From contig OX424555.1 of NCBI GenBank assembly GCA_949152475.1, positions 98,737,515 through 98,801,514 on the forward strand: DNA of 64,000 bases, read 5' to 3'. Position 1 is the first letter of the stretch; each line of letters starts with the position of its first letter. The DNA is from Terebella lapidaria (lineage: Eukaryota > Annelida > Polychaeta > Terebellida > Terebellidae). Under the pieces are notes generated by a model. It was not told the origin of the DNA, ran no database searches, and saw nothing but the letters and a program-made list of their open reading frames with translations. The position numbers were made by a program, and so were the translations under genes. This document shows positions 1-11,340 of this stretch, in pieces.

Positions 1-990
1 TCATCGTAGGTATATCCACTTTCAAAGTTATGTCCAGTACTTGATGAAGGTGTTTTCGACGAACGTTCCCTTCTATGTTCATTTGCAAGTTGTCGCTTTT
101 CGACAAGTGGTCATGTCTGGGAGAAGAAAAGAAGAGAACGGTGATTACACAGGTTCCAGTCCTACGACAAAGCCACGACGAGGCACAGACTCAACAGGCA
201 ACCTTGCACTGCAAGTCTTACTACGGTGCAGGACAACGTGGCATTTGGTATAAATGTAAGTATGTGTGTGAGTACTGTGCTGTTCAATGGAAGCATAACA
301 TGCAGCAAGACCTGTTTGCGTTCTAATTGTTCTGGAATTCAAGACGAGTGCAACAGGTGTGGCAAAAAATGCTCACTCTTTCCGGAACACCAGACCTCCT
401 CACGGTCATATATGATTTTCATGAAGTCCCATATTATAACGAGGTATGTTTCTTTTTGAAGATTTTAATTATTTTCTAAATGGCGGTCAATTTTGACAAA
501 AACGCCCAGTATTGAACTTCGCATTATTCGAATGTCTTCTCCTCCGAGATCTCTTGATCGAATCTTTTGAAACTTCGTATGTTGATACTGTGATTTTTTT
601 TTTAGAATTTTGAATTTCTCTATCATTTTTTTCCAGCTAATTATTTCAACTCTGACATGCACGCAAAAATGGGATTTTTTTTATCTTTAGGTTTACTTTC
701 ATATTTAGTTTTGCATTTTTTCGTGGTGGCCAATTTTGACATAAAAAAGTCCTGTCCTCCTGTGAGACTGCTTGGTGGAAATTTTTTGTATTGATAAGGG
801 GTAATCCCTATGAACTGATCCTAATTCAGCTGAATAATTGTTGGACTTGGTCAGTTCACCATTGTCTGCTAATTTATAAGGCTGATTTTTCACAGACTTC
901 TCAAAGCAGAGGCTCAAATATTTAGTTGAGTCGAAACGAGAGATGCCAGGAAACTACCACAGAATATAAAACAAAAACCTTCTGGGGACC
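1..990. other. Unassigned sequence with one cysteine-rich ORF
   Basis: No gene is recognised here. A plus-strand reading frame at 75-326 encodes a short Cys/His-containing peptide (residues such as HCKSYYGAG and CKYVCEYC) that could be an exon remnant of a zinc-binding or transposon protein. It has no recognisable start context and I cannot assign it. Around 350-400 there is a short piece of dispersed family B (the segment reading tgctcactctttccgga). From 460 the DNA is AT-rich, with T-runs and phrases such as ggcggtcaattttgac that recall family A. Confidence 0.3.
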
Positions 991-995
991 TTGAA

Positions 996-1088
996 AGGGC
1001 GGATCCATAAAAGGTGGACTCGAACGTAGACCCCTTGCGGCAAAGGCTCCGCTTCAGCCCTCTCCATCTGAATCCTAGATCCGCCCCT
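996..1088. mobile_element. Short MITE-like inverted repeat (hAT-type end)
   Basis: The left end reads agggcggatccataa. The right end is its imperfect reverse complement, aggggcggatctaggatt on the minus strand. The segment is about 93 bp. Ends of the form GGGGCGGATC are common at non-autonomous hAT-like elements in animals (family knowledge). No clean target-site duplication was found, so this is tentative. Confidence 0.4.
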
Positions 1089-1834
1089 GATGAATATAAT
1101 GTCTTAACATCCATATATCCTGATTTCACTGTATAGGTACAGCGTGTTACCAGTATGATGAAAATAATTAGATTAGCATGTACTGGTCCTCATACAAAAA
1201 TTACACAATTATATATCACAACGTACCAGTCAGACAATGTTACATGTATTTTGTTGCACATTGTATGTGGCTGCCGAGTTCCGAGTTACAGCCTGAAGAC
1301 TTATTGCTGTATATCGGGAGTAAAATATTCTCAGACACTCCAATTAATTGCTGTAAAGTGAAATTCGACCAATCGTAATATCTGATTCAGCTGTAGCAGA
1401 ACACCACACGATTCGTGATGCCAGCGTGGCTGGGGTCAGTGGAATCTTGTATATGTATAGACATTACACAATACCCGAATAAAAAGGCAGCATTTCATTT
1501 GTTCTACGAAACCTATTACCCCAGGTGGTGATGGCGCATTTTATATTGGCGTCTGGGTGATTAGACGAACAAGAGAACGTGACTTTTGTGGGGATCAGAC
1601 AAAAACGAGAACATGATTTGTGTGGCCATTTTCATCACGGCATTTCAATGCATTACGCTAGATTTTTTGTTGGCTTTCGAGCGATAACTTCACTGGGCTG
1701 TTGTGAGATTTTCAACACTATCGCAGGCACTCTACATGATTTGATGACTGGTTATGTTTGGTGTATTAATTCGTGATCCCATATAAACATTGCTGGGAGC
1801 CACACACAGATGTTGCGACGACATTTACTCCCAA
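1089..1834. other. No gene seen
   Basis: AT-rich DNA with only short reading frames (under 70 codons, mutually overlapping). No family, RNA gene or clear repeat is recognised. Confidence 0.4.
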
Positions 1835-2135
1835 TTGGCATTTTAATAGAATATCATGTCGCTTCGAAATTCAATAAATTATAATTCTGCAGATTGGAAA
1901 CCACTTGTAATCCGAATAATTAATCAATGCTATCAATTTGTCGTACCTCCACTAGATCAGAGCTGCAATACGGAATCCTGAGCTTGAAACAGCTGCGTCA
2001 ACACTCGAGTGGCTCTCCAGCGCACTGAGTACTCTTATACAACATCACCTGGTCATGGCCTGAACATGGAAAGCAGATTTGGTAGCGGCGTGGGCCGCTG
2101 TCAGCGGGGTAAAATGGTTGAATTGTTTAACCACA
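1835..2135 (+). repeat. Left arm of a long-spaced inverted repeat
   Basis: This arm is the reverse complement of 6036-6340, at roughly 80-85 % identity by eye. The best-matched core is the stretch around 1985-2060 (gtcaacactcgagtggctct, then ctccagcgcactgagtactc, then catcacctggtcatgg). The arms are about 300 bp and lie 3.9 kb apart. They could be two separate insertions of one repeat in opposite orientation, or terminal inverted repeats of a large decayed element. Confidence 0.7.
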
Positions 2136-2443
2136 GTTCATGTTCAGATATACGTGTTTTAAAAATAAAATAAAGGGCACGTGTTACTTTGTCACACCCG
2201 ACATTCCTTTATGAACTTTCCTCCAAAATCCCAACTTTCCGATGTTTTTAAGTTGCATCGCTGTTTCAGCTTACACATTGTGTATGTTATCTGAAAGAAA
2301 CTGGTGTTGCCTACCAACTTTTCTTTGTTTTGCCTAATTGATATCGTGAAGATATGGTAGATATGAACAATGTGATTTGGTCTGTAGGTTGGACTTGACT
2401 CACCAGACTAACAAGGAACGTTCTAAATAAACTAATTTTTGTA

Positions 2444-2794
2444 GGTCCTTTTGTTACGACTAAAGTCGTATTGCATGTACTGTTCAAAGTTGGAGATAGG
2501 AGACAAAGTCTTATCTTGCATCATGATAACCTAAAGCACTGCTCCGACTGGGAAGTTCCATTATGGGTGCGAAAGAAAGGAAATGTTACAAATGATACTG
2601 CAGAAGTTGACGATGTGAATGATGTGGCCTATGCCACTTTGGATGATGGAAGTCATAGTTTCTTCCGACCTAAATAACACCATTCCCTGTGGTAATGACA
2701 GAAAAATGATGAAAGTACAGTACCTGATGCTGTAGTTCAGACCAGAGTGGACAATATTGTTAGGCCAGCTCATTTCAGAGATTATGTTGAATGA
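2444..2794 (+). pseudogene. C-terminal remnant of Ty3/gypsy-type pol (integrase tail)
   Basis: In one frame from 2444 the translation begins GPFVTTKVV, continues through HHDNLKHCSDWEVPLWVRKK, and ends near 2794 with VQTRVDNIVRPAHFRDYVE and a stop. This is the usual layout of the region after the integrase core in gypsy-like pol: GPF, then HxxxLK, then a W(V/I)R segment, then a basic RPxxFRDYV end. In-frame stops from 2675 look like the result of a one-base insertion, and the original frame returns after about 2717. Only the tail is present, with no LTR, RT or integrase core nearby, so it is a dead fragment. The neighbouring decayed transposase-like gene at 3009-4130 lies on the same strand but belongs to another family. 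Confidence 0.65.
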
Positions 2795-3008
2795 CCTTTT
2801 GAAATTATAATATTGTTCTCAGACTGTATATGTATATTGCTCTCAGATTGTATATTTTCCAAAGAGTAAATGTGTGATATTTCCTGGTATTTGGCATATT
2901 TCTGATATGATGGGAATGATTAGTTGACTTTGCAAATGGAAATACTTGTTCCAGATGGATCGTCTCGATGAGGCGAATTTCGTCCCGGATTATGAAGAAT
3001 AAGTTGAG

Positions 3009-4130
3009 ATGGAAGAACCAGTTGGGGGTGTGGAGAAACAGAGAGAGGAGGAAGATGCATCTGCTAGTGAGGCTCGGGGTAAGAAGAAAACTTGCAACCC
3101 GTGCAAAGGGTCGGCAGGAAGCTCCATCAGGAGGGATGTCATTCAGTCTCACCTGCCGTTGTACGTCACCCCCGACCGTGCCTATTTCATCTGTAATGAG
3201 AGTGTGGCAAGTGTGTGTCTCTTATTGCCACGACGATCTGCGCGAGAATGACTACATTTTGGATCAACATGTCTCTTACTGGCTCGAGTTGGTAAACGGT
3301 CTGTTTGAGTATTTAGAGGAGCTCTCTGTGGTTTAAGGACACACAGGTTACTGGCATTTCTTCGGGAAACTATCCAAATATCCCAAAAAAAAACTATCCG
3401 TATCGTCCCGCGACCTGGATCTTGTGGCCTTCTACGATTATAGAACCGGACAGGTGGAGACTTCAATCTATTCCATCTCGCCTCCATCCAGTGTATCGGC
3501 TCACCTACACTGAACGTGCTTGAACTCATAAAGTCATCGAGAAGAAAGGGAGAAACAAAGGCAAATGACCTCCAAGCCAATACTGGGACCGACGGCTGAC
3601 TCGAATGTTGATGCAGCAAGTGAGGATAGTGGCCGTGGAGATTCCCTCCATTCCAAGAACAGTTCCTATGATATACCACAGAATCTTATAAAAAGAAAAA
3701 AACGACAGCTATCATATCACCAGGACTTGCTGCGGCACTAGACCGAACTCAACTGTCAGACAGACGTGCCTCGTTGACAATCGCTGAGACATTGATGTTG
3801 TGATATTGATGATACCCTTTCCCGGAGCACTGTGCGACGAGCTCGAATGGAACACTGAGCAAAAACAACAATAGAGTTGAAAGAGACATTCAACCCTGAG
3901 TTTCTTTTTTTTTATCTATTGGGATGGCAAGCTCCTGTCTGAAGTTACTGGTGCCTTGTGCCTGGTGGTTACATTTGTGCCTTGGAGGATGAAGCTATTG
4001 CCCTCGTGAAAGCCGAACTCAAAGCTAACAAACAGCCGCGTGACGACTATAAGGAGTTCCTTGAACTTACCTTAGTATTCTCCGGAGATTTCCCAGACAG
4101 AGGTGTACCATGCGAGATGTTGCTGATGTG
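3009..4130 (+). pseudogene. Decayed transposase-like multicopy gene, family not named
   Basis: Plus-strand fragments in shifting frames resemble a large-copy invertebrate protein family that I recognise by phrase but cannot name. The fragments are DRAYFICNE near 3175, RDLDLVAFYDYRTGQVETS near 3410, a leucine-rich segment plus LSRSTVRRARMEH near 3820-3855, a tryptophan-containing segment WDG-like near 3920, and KANKQPRDDYKEFLELTLVF near 4025-4085. Several frameshifts and stops separate them, and the middle of the expected protein appears to be missing between about 3960 and 4000. I infer an old, non-functional copy of a mobile or mobile-derived gene. A degraded host gene with introns is the alternative. 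Confidence 0.45.
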
Positions 4131-4787
4131 TCTTGGTAACATGTCATTTCATTGCTTCTATTGCTTGTATCGTATAATTTGGGATTTACTATTTGTTCGA
4201 GTTTTTTTGCTATTCCAAAATGTTGTATTTTACGTTTGCTATTGTCATCATCAAAATCTATTGACCCGGTTGAAAGGGGTTTGCGATGTGTCAATGATAG
4301 TTATGGCTAACATGTCCTATAATCCACTCTAATTGAGTCGTCACTAAATAATCGCAGAGAAATGAAACCTGACAAGCCGTGAAATTGATTTATTCAGCTT
4401 TATCTAAAGCCATCTTGGTTTCGATCAGTGGTTTCAGACAACTGTTTTCACAGTTCTGAAAGGGCACAATATTAGATATGGTTAATCTACTTCACATATT
4501 CTTCCATCAGATTCGCTGTTTTGTGTGATACCTCATGTTTAATTCATGAAAATATTGTTTCTGGTGATAAAAACCTATTTGGTGTCGTGACAGGAGAGGC
4601 ATTTGAACCCTTGGCATAACGCGTTGTTCCGTGATTGGCCTTAAATAACGCTATACAAGGCAGACACATAACAACAAACTTTCAATACTCATGATATTTT
4701 GGATAAAAAAATGTTGACATTGATTCTTCATGTGTTAGATATGTGTATCCAGGCGTCGGATGCTATGATACCATAAGCATTAAATCC
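4131..4787. other. No gene seen
   Basis: AT-rich DNA. The part at 4190-4270 resembles 53565-53640 (both contain attgtcatcatcaa preceded by a T-rich run), so it is probably another dispersed repeat fragment. Confidence 0.35.
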
Positions 4788-5060
4788 CGAAACGAGTCAG
4801 TAGTCCAATCGTGAAGCCCAGTGTCAGGCAAAATCGAGAAAACATCATGGAACTTCGTGAAGAAATGGTCATAAGGAGGTGAAATTAGGTTTCCTGGAAA
4901 GAGTGGGCATTTCCTGTCTCACACGTGGCACCTGTGTCATGGATTCCAGAAAAGTAATATGCGAAAAGATCATGCTGTATCTATGTCATGGATTTGGTGT
5001 ATTTACCAACCAGATCGTGATGACGTCCATAGATTTTCTTATGGCATCGGTAAAACGTGT
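4788..5060 (-). repeat. Dispersed repeat family B, copy 1
   Basis: This is the reverse-oriented relative of 17250-17610. Shared landmarks are ggcaaaatcgagaaaa, ggtgaaat.aggt, ctgtctcacacgtggcacc and atttggtgtatttaccaacc. ORFs across it are not conserved between copies, so it is not treated as coding. Confidence 0.65.
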
Positions 5061-5235
5061 CCTCGTCCCAGCAGTTTAGAGAATGGCTGGGTATATATGC
5101 AACTAAATATGGAATAGGATATAAATTTTAAAACAAAACACAACATATGCTGGCGGTATATTCACTATTCTTAATGTCAACTTCATCTATCAGTGAAACA
5201 CGCTTTTAGGCCGTAGTTTTGTTTTGGTTATTCAG
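5061..5235. other. No gene seen
   Basis: AT-rich spacer between the family B copy and the foldback element. Confidence 0.3.
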
Positions 5236-5665
5236 ATCAACTAGAAATTTTGTGTATCTTAATTGAGTATCATGCCGTAATTTTTCACCGAATTTCAGAG
5301 TTCTATCTAAAAATATGAAGAAGATGATAATCTACCCCAATGTTAAATTTCAGTCCAAAATGGAATGAAATAAATTCCAACAATTTCAGAGCTGTAATCG
5401 TGTTTAATACCCAAATATAATTAATATTGCGCTGATTTGGAATCTTAAGGAATATTCCATGTATATTGAGTAAATATGTTTATTTTGAAGCATTATATAA
5501 CTCGTGCATGAAATAAAAGTTGGATCTTTTTGTGCACACTGAAATTCCATGTAAGGGCTGAAATTTAACATTGGGTTAGATTGCCAACTTTTTAGTAGAA
5601 TTCTGAAATGTGGTGATAAATTGCGGCATGATACCTAATTAAGACGGTCAAAATTTCAAGTTGAT
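5236..5665. mobile_element. Foldback / hairpin MITE with ~130-bp inverted arms
   Basis: Left arm 5236-5367 and right arm about 5541-5665 are reverse complements over nearly their full length. Examples are ttaattgagtatcatgccgt on the left against taattaggtatcatgccgca on the complementary strand of the right, and aatgttaaatttcag in both. The central spacer is about 170 bp. Such a structure folds into one long hairpin and is typical of foldback elements or MITEs. No coding capacity. Confidence 0.7.
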
Positions 5666-6035
5666 GCTATGATCCCCAGCTACATTATGGCCACTGACAG
5701 ATGAATTTGACTTAGAGATATGAAATATCACAAACAATTGTATAGTTGTTCCTACTAACTACACTAGATGGAATTAGCAACCAACGGCCCAGCAAATTAC
5801 TAAAACAATTGACAAATTTCAAACAAACTCTTAATGCGTACCCGATCACAAGCCAGTACACAGTACATCTATATTAATATATGCAGTTTCTACCAGAGAC
5901 ATGTGTTGTTTCATTACCAGCCAGCTGAAACATTAGAAAAGCGGGATCTCGGGAAAGAAATTTGAGCGAACACAGGAATGTTTGATATGACGGCGGCACA
6001 TGTCTCACACAACACCAAAGAAGAATGCCTTTTGT

Positions 6036-6340
6036 AGTTAACCAATTCAACCATTGCACCCCGATGACACATTGCTACAAGCATCTGCTTTCCTCCAGCT
6101 ACATGTTCAGACCATGACCAGGTGATGTTGTATAAGAGTACTCAGTGCGCTGGAGAGCCACTCGAGTGTTGACACAGCTGTTCCTAGCTCAGGCTTCCGT
6201 ATTATAGTTCTGAGCAAGCGGAGCTACTACGGATTAATAACATTGATTAATGATTCGGATTACTAGTGGGTTCCAATCTTCAGGATTGTAATTTATTGAA
6301 CAACATTAGAGGTAACCTTATTCTCTATCAAAATGTTGGT
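6036..6340 (-). repeat. Right arm of the long-spaced inverted repeat
   Basis: Inverted partner of 1835-2135 (see there). The arms diverge inward of 2135 and 6036, so homology stops at defined points, as expected for insertion units. Confidence 0.7.
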
Positions 6341-6985
6341 AGTATGCAAATTATGAATGATTATCTTTGCAGCATATGTGATGCGAATCATAACGGTGTT
6401 CTCCTAGAATACTCCTCCAATACATGTACACCCTGTAGCTAGCCGCCGAACGTTATCTGACCTAATTGTATTGTGTTGGGGTCAGGTCATGTTTATGTTA
6501 ACGTTCTGATGCCTTCAAAAGTCCGACATATGGTGTAAACAAGTGAAAAACAAGATGTAGCACTAAAGTCATTGATGGATGTAAACTTCCTTCAATTTGG
6601 ACATGAAAAATTATCATTTTCGAGAGAAATTTAGCGTATAGGTACAAAAGTTGTTCTGTTTGAAGTTTATATACAATACATTGTCGTATCTGTCCGATTT
6701 TTTGTGTTGTCAATTTATCCATGACATGATAATGTTCTGAGACTCGTGTTAACGTTCTATTGATGCTTGAAAGGTAATGATTGATTCTTCCTTTCGCCAT
6801 CTGGAAACAACATTGATGAGGTTGAGATTCTCGAGCTTTTATGTTCATTGTTCGGTACATATGTATAGGACGAATGAGATTGAACAGCACTCACATATAT
6901 TAAAAACTTACTAATATTCAATCCATTGAATGTTAAACACGGTAACAGAACGTCACTTAAACAATATAAAAATGAACATGAACAA
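6341..6985. other. No gene seen
   Basis: Overlapping minus-strand frames of about 130 codons (6498-6890 and 6757-7152) overlap a family A copy and have no recognisable domain. I treat them as chance ORFs. Confidence 0.35.
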
Positions 6986-7177
6986 CCATGAACATAAGCA
7001 GATTTATTGTATCTTTTTGATTTGGACCTTTTCTGTGACCTCAAACTGATGATGGGCAGTTTTATTCGTACACCAGATGATCGGGAATTGACCAAAGAAA
7101 AATAAAAAATTGTTGACAAAATTATATTGCTTAGAACCAGAGTTATAGCCAATTAAACGTGATTTTCACTCTTTCAA
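6986..7177 (-). repeat. Dispersed repeat family A, copy 1 (partial)
   Basis: Nearly identical to 9043-9232 and, in reverse complement, to the family A segments near 30240, 32168, 32880, 55080 and 55380. Landmarks on the minus strand are gtgaaaatcac, ggctataactctggttcta, ttggtcaattcccgatc and tggtgtacgaa. Confidence 0.75.
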
Positions 7178-7590
7178 ATTGAACGATTATTAACCAAATC
7201 GTACACTAATATGTTTATGTGCACAATTTCAAACTGTCATAAGTTTGATTATATTTGCGATGCCTCCCAACACCTATTATACCGGTAATAATAACTAGGA
7301 AGACATGTTGTCGAGTTGAATTAAATAAGGTCATTGTTGAATAAAATGACTGTGACGCACACAGCGTTTCACTTTATGAATTCACAGTTGTTGAGCGCAG
7401 ACAGTGTCACTGAAGCATGACTCGACTTAGTGCTACCGAACAATCCCTAGCAATTAAACACCCCGTAAACCTGTCCGGCAACTGGGTATATATGGGTGCT
7501 TGATTCAATGGATACGTGGTTTCTGCTGATGTACTGAAGTCAGTTAGATACATGTACATGTTGAAAAGCAACATCGCATATCCTATTACG

Positions 7591-7745
7591 TCATATTTGA
7601 AAATACAAAATGTAATCGCGGTCGAATTTAGATCGTATAACTATATAACCAATAAATGTAAAAAATGTAAATGTCATATTTGAAAATACAAAATGTAATC
7701 ACGGTCGAATTTAGATCGTATAACTAATAAACGTAAAAAAAATGT
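7591..7745. repeat. Two-copy tandem repeat, ~83-bp unit
   Basis: The segment starting tcatatttgaaaatacaaaa at 7591 recurs at 7674 with few changes (atcgcgg against atcacgg, plus a short deletion). Confidence 0.8.
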
Positions 7746-7824
7746 TTCAAATTATCTACACAATCTGTACTATTTGGCGAAAGTCGTGAACTTCAATGGG
7801 GAAATCAGTTGTTCCAGAGCTACT

Positions 7825-8065
7825 GAATGTAAGTATCAAAGACAATGCCAAACCAACCAAGTACACACTGGCGTCATCAGAGGCAGACAGTTTGTGAAAT
7901 ATGTAGTTGTTTACGGCCAACACAACGGAATTTTGATTATGTCAATAGCAAATATATGTCAAAATATTTTTTAATAACAACCAAACCAACAATTTTACTC
8001 AAGTACACACTAGCGTCATCAGAGCAGATAGTTTGTGAAATATGTAGTCGTTTCTATTATACACA
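7825..8065 (+). repeat. Tandem pair of a dispersed short repeat (family C)
   Basis: Two related copies about 140 bp apart contain gtacacactggcgtcatcag then aggcagacagtttgtgaaat. Relatives are at 47515-47570 (same strand) and, inverted, at 52985-53040 and 53500-53560. No coding content is recognised. Confidence 0.6.
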
Positions 8066-8689
8066 TGACGGAATTAGTATACAACTGGATCGTACTAATT
8101 AAATACAATTAGTATACATGTGGACCTTCAGGTGCGACTTGGGCTACATAGCTCATGTGTCTTACCAGCCCTATAAGCAGGGGAATAGAAGCACAGTCCA
8201 GCTGCACTGTCCACCCACAACAACATTAGTGTGTACAATATAGAATTGCTTCCACTGTTACTGTAGGTCGATTGCGATTGAGAAAGGTATACATGCCCCA
8301 CTCACAAGCCAGAAGGCTTTTGGTCGGAAATTTGGACCAGAGAACAGACTTCCCAATTGTGTTGGCTACCGCACATAAAAATTGACGTGTAAGATCCTGA
8401 CCACACAGTGTAAGTGTTCCCAGTGTGCACGAGTGCCACTCCAGTGTTGGTGCAGCTGTTACTCTCTCCGGTCGCAGTGTTGTACCAGTGGTTGTAGACA
8501 TGTTACGACAGAATGATGACTTCGAATAACAGATCATGTTACTAGCGATCAAAGAAGAATTGGTTCCCTAAATACATAATGTAACGAGACAATCAGATAT
8601 TGCAATTCCCCGCCCCTTCAAATTTAGTTACTGAAATTAAATTTGATGACCCTTACAGTTTCGACCAGGGCGAGAATCGTGGATTTTGG
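8066..8689. other. Unassigned; one minus-strand ORF of 108 codons
   Basis: The frame at 8226-8552 (minus) has no recognisable domain. The short stretch gccactccagtgttggtgca near 8436 weakly recalls the inverted repeat arm at 6150-6180. The segment may be another old repeat. Confidence 0.3.
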
Positions 8690-9400
8690 TGGTATGACCT
8701 CTGGTCATATGTCAACTGGTCGGAAATTGGCCATAAAAAAATAATAAAATATGGGGGAAATAAAAAAACATGGGGGAATTTTTCTCTTTTGACCGTATTC
8801 TCGACCAAGACCTAAATTTGGATATTGACCTTTCAAACTTCGCAAGCTTTCTCAGATTTATACTGCACAATTTATGTTCAAAATTCTGTTCGATATCTTC
8901 AGTGGTTTTGGAATCACTACTACTTGGAACATTACGAATGGGTGATTTTAGCTGATGGGCGATTATTGTGAATTTGGATCTTACGATCATTGGTCATATA
9001 GCAAATAGAAAGTGGACCATACAAAATTAATATAGATAATTAACCATGAACATAAGCAGATTTATTGTATCTTTTTGATTTTGACCTTTTCTGTGACCTC
9101 AAACTGATGATGGGCAGGTTTAATCGTACACCAGATGATCGGGAATTGACCAAAGAAAAATAAATAATTGTTGACAAAATTATATTGCTTAGAACCAGAG
9201 TTATAGCCAATTAAACGTGATTTTCACTTTTTCAACCTTTTTTTTTTAACAAAAATTGAGGACAGAGCCACTGTCGTACCGCCTCATTCCTACAGATTTC
9301 AATCGATCAATTTCTTTTCGAGTTATGCACGCGAACAGACAAACACACCCAAATGCAATACCCTATTCCCCTATTGAGAAGAGGGTAATAATACTAAATT
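8690..9400 (-). repeat. Dispersed repeat family A, copy 2 (near complete head)
   Basis: On the minus strand this copy starts with ggtattgcatttgggtgtg followed by tctgttcgcgtgcataactc. It then passes through the gtgaaaatcac and ttggtcaattcccgatc landmarks and ends in the segment with attccaaaaccactga. The same order is found on the plus strand at 54860-56000 and 32640-33420. The 9240-9250 T-run falls inside it. Confidence 0.7.
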
Positions 9401-9929
9401 AATGATACATATCCAATTGGTACTAGTATAGTGCACCTAGTCATTATATGCCAATAACATATTTATTGAATACATTTGGTGCATGTTACTAGGAAAACCC
9501 TTCATTACAGCACCTGTCAGCAATGTTTGTTCCGTGATAAAATTTTAATATATATAGAGCCTCAAATAAATGTTTTATATTTACTGTGCATTCTAATAGA
9601 TTGATTAGATTACAGCTATCCATGACCCTCGATGTAAAACCAGTCGATTCATATTCCTAGATACATTAGTATCCTCATTCCTCTTGTGCACAGCTGATAC
9701 ATGCCTCTTTCTCTTTCAGCCACAAATATCTGACAAGCATTTCGGTAAATTAGATATTTCATCAATATCGATGTCTAACATTTGTTCTCAACATGGCATT
9801 CTTGGGTGAATGAATCCCATTCCTAGTTACCAATTATCCATTTGTTTCCGTGAAACAAGAATACCTGATACACAACATAAGGTAAGTATCGACATCTTAA
9901 CAAATTCCATATCTTTGTTGCTCATATCT
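9401..9929. other. No gene seen
   Basis: AT-rich DNA without recognised features. Confidence 0.3.
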
Positions 9930-10590
9930 CATATCTCTTCATGCTCACACACTTTCTGAAGTGACGTCTAGCAAAACATTCGACTTTTCCCCTCATTACA
10001 CCACAATACCTAATTCAGAACTAAAGTCTCAGGTTCAAAAACTCATACCTAATTCGCTTTTCTCCAAAAAAAACAACGTCATTGTAGTCAAATATACTAC
10101 AGCTTACCGTTTTAAGGTGGTTCGCTCCCTTTGGAACCAAGCAGAGATCTAAAATTTTAAATTCGTTTGATGATTCTCAGACTTTTAAACAATCATCAAT
10201 ATGATATTGTGCATTCGAAAACAGAAAATTCTGATAAATTGGATTGTAGCATAAATTCTGATTCTAGCATGTCAACTAGATTATTCGACAAGCGGGATTA
10301 TTTCAATTCTCCATAGTCATTATTTCCCTGTTCTATGCAGCAAAATTGCTATCTCGCCAGCATATGACGTGTTTGTCTCACAACTCAAACGCCAATCCAG
10401 TTGCAGATGTCAATATGAGGACTTTGTTCACCGAAATTCTCAACTAGTCTCTGAACAGCTGCGACAGGGATATGTTTTATCAAGACTAAAAGCTGCTGTT
10501 GAGAAAATCTATGGACGTCATCACAATTTGGCACACGAGATCTGCAACCAGTATGTAGCAAGACCTGTTTGCATTGGTGGTAATTAATTA
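9930..10590 (+). pseudogene. Internally deleted Penelope-like reverse transcriptase relic
   Basis: The 9961-10152 frame carries FDFSPHYTTIPNSELKSQ, the counterpart of the finger/palm entry (FSTLYTTIPHTKLK) of the better copy at 19660-21102. A second part, 10300-10587, carries DVFVSQLKRQSSCRCQYED, then QLVSEQLRQGYV, then KIYGRHHNLAHE, the C-terminal thumb region of the same family. The segment with the GIPMGTNCAP box and the YxDD box is missing between them, so the copy is dead. I infer a 5'-truncated, internally deleted insertion. No GIY-YIG endonuclease domain is visible. Confidence 0.7.
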
Positions 10591-10667
10591 ATAATTACAA
10601 TCATACAGAAAAATGCACAGAACCATAACACCATCAACACGACTACTCATGGTAGGTCCATAATTTG

Positions 10668-10680
10668 ACCCCCCCCCCCC
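10668..10680. repeat. Poly-C tract
   Basis: Thirteen consecutive C residues at the start of a longer C/A-rich stretch to about 10735. Simple sequence. Confidence 0.9.
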
Positions 10681-11031
10681 ATCCCCCTCAAGTCCCCAAC
10701 CCCTCACAGACACACACCACACACACACAGATCTTAAAATACACGTCATACGTATGTGCAAAAAGTATTACACAATGCGCACAATGCGACATACTATCAA
10801 TCATTGCGTGCGTGGCCGGATACTTTATAGCTTTGCGCATGTTTTGTAGATATGGTTGGCCAAGTTACTTCCATATTTTATTCATTCCTTTCATCCATTT
10901 TCATACCATTTTGCATCTGCATTTCAATCATCCCATGGGTGTGATAACAGGTAAGTATTGCTCGCCACGTGATTTCCGGCCGCGCACTTATAAAACAGTT
11001 TGTTACCCGTTGCTAGCCGCAATTTGCCAAT

Positions 11032-11340
11032 CGTTTGACTGATGACGGTTACGATCTTGTGTCACAGTTACTCACCCGACATTGTTATTGCTTGCAGGTA
11101 TGTACGGTTTGTGTGTTAATATAATCATATATGAACGGTATAGATACTGGTGTAGCCTTATTCTAAATACCAATCTAAACAAATTACTATATTTATATTA
11201 TTATATGGTTTTTAGATTCAAATCATCACATCTCTTACAAATTGTTTATGAGTTTTTCAGGTATTACTAGTGATGATTTGGGCCATTTTGCCATTTGTTT
11301 GACTGATGACGGTTACAATCTAGTGTCACAGTTACTCACT
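11032..11340. repeat. Two ~44-bp direct repeats 264 bp apart
   Basis: Positions 11032-11076 and 11296-11340 share gtttgactgatgacggttac and tgtcacagttactcac with two or three changes. The 220 bp between them is AT-rich. This could be the terminal direct repeats of a small element, or a local duplication. Confidence 0.65.

Noticed and set aside
6498..7152. Two overlapping 130-codon minus-strand ORFs as a gene
   Set aside because: They run into a non-coding family A copy (6986-7177) that is not open in other copies, and no domain is visible.
8226..8552. 108-codon minus ORF and its weak likeness to the inverted repeat arm at 6150-6180
   Set aside because: Only about 30 bp resemble each other, with several mismatches; too little to call a third arm.
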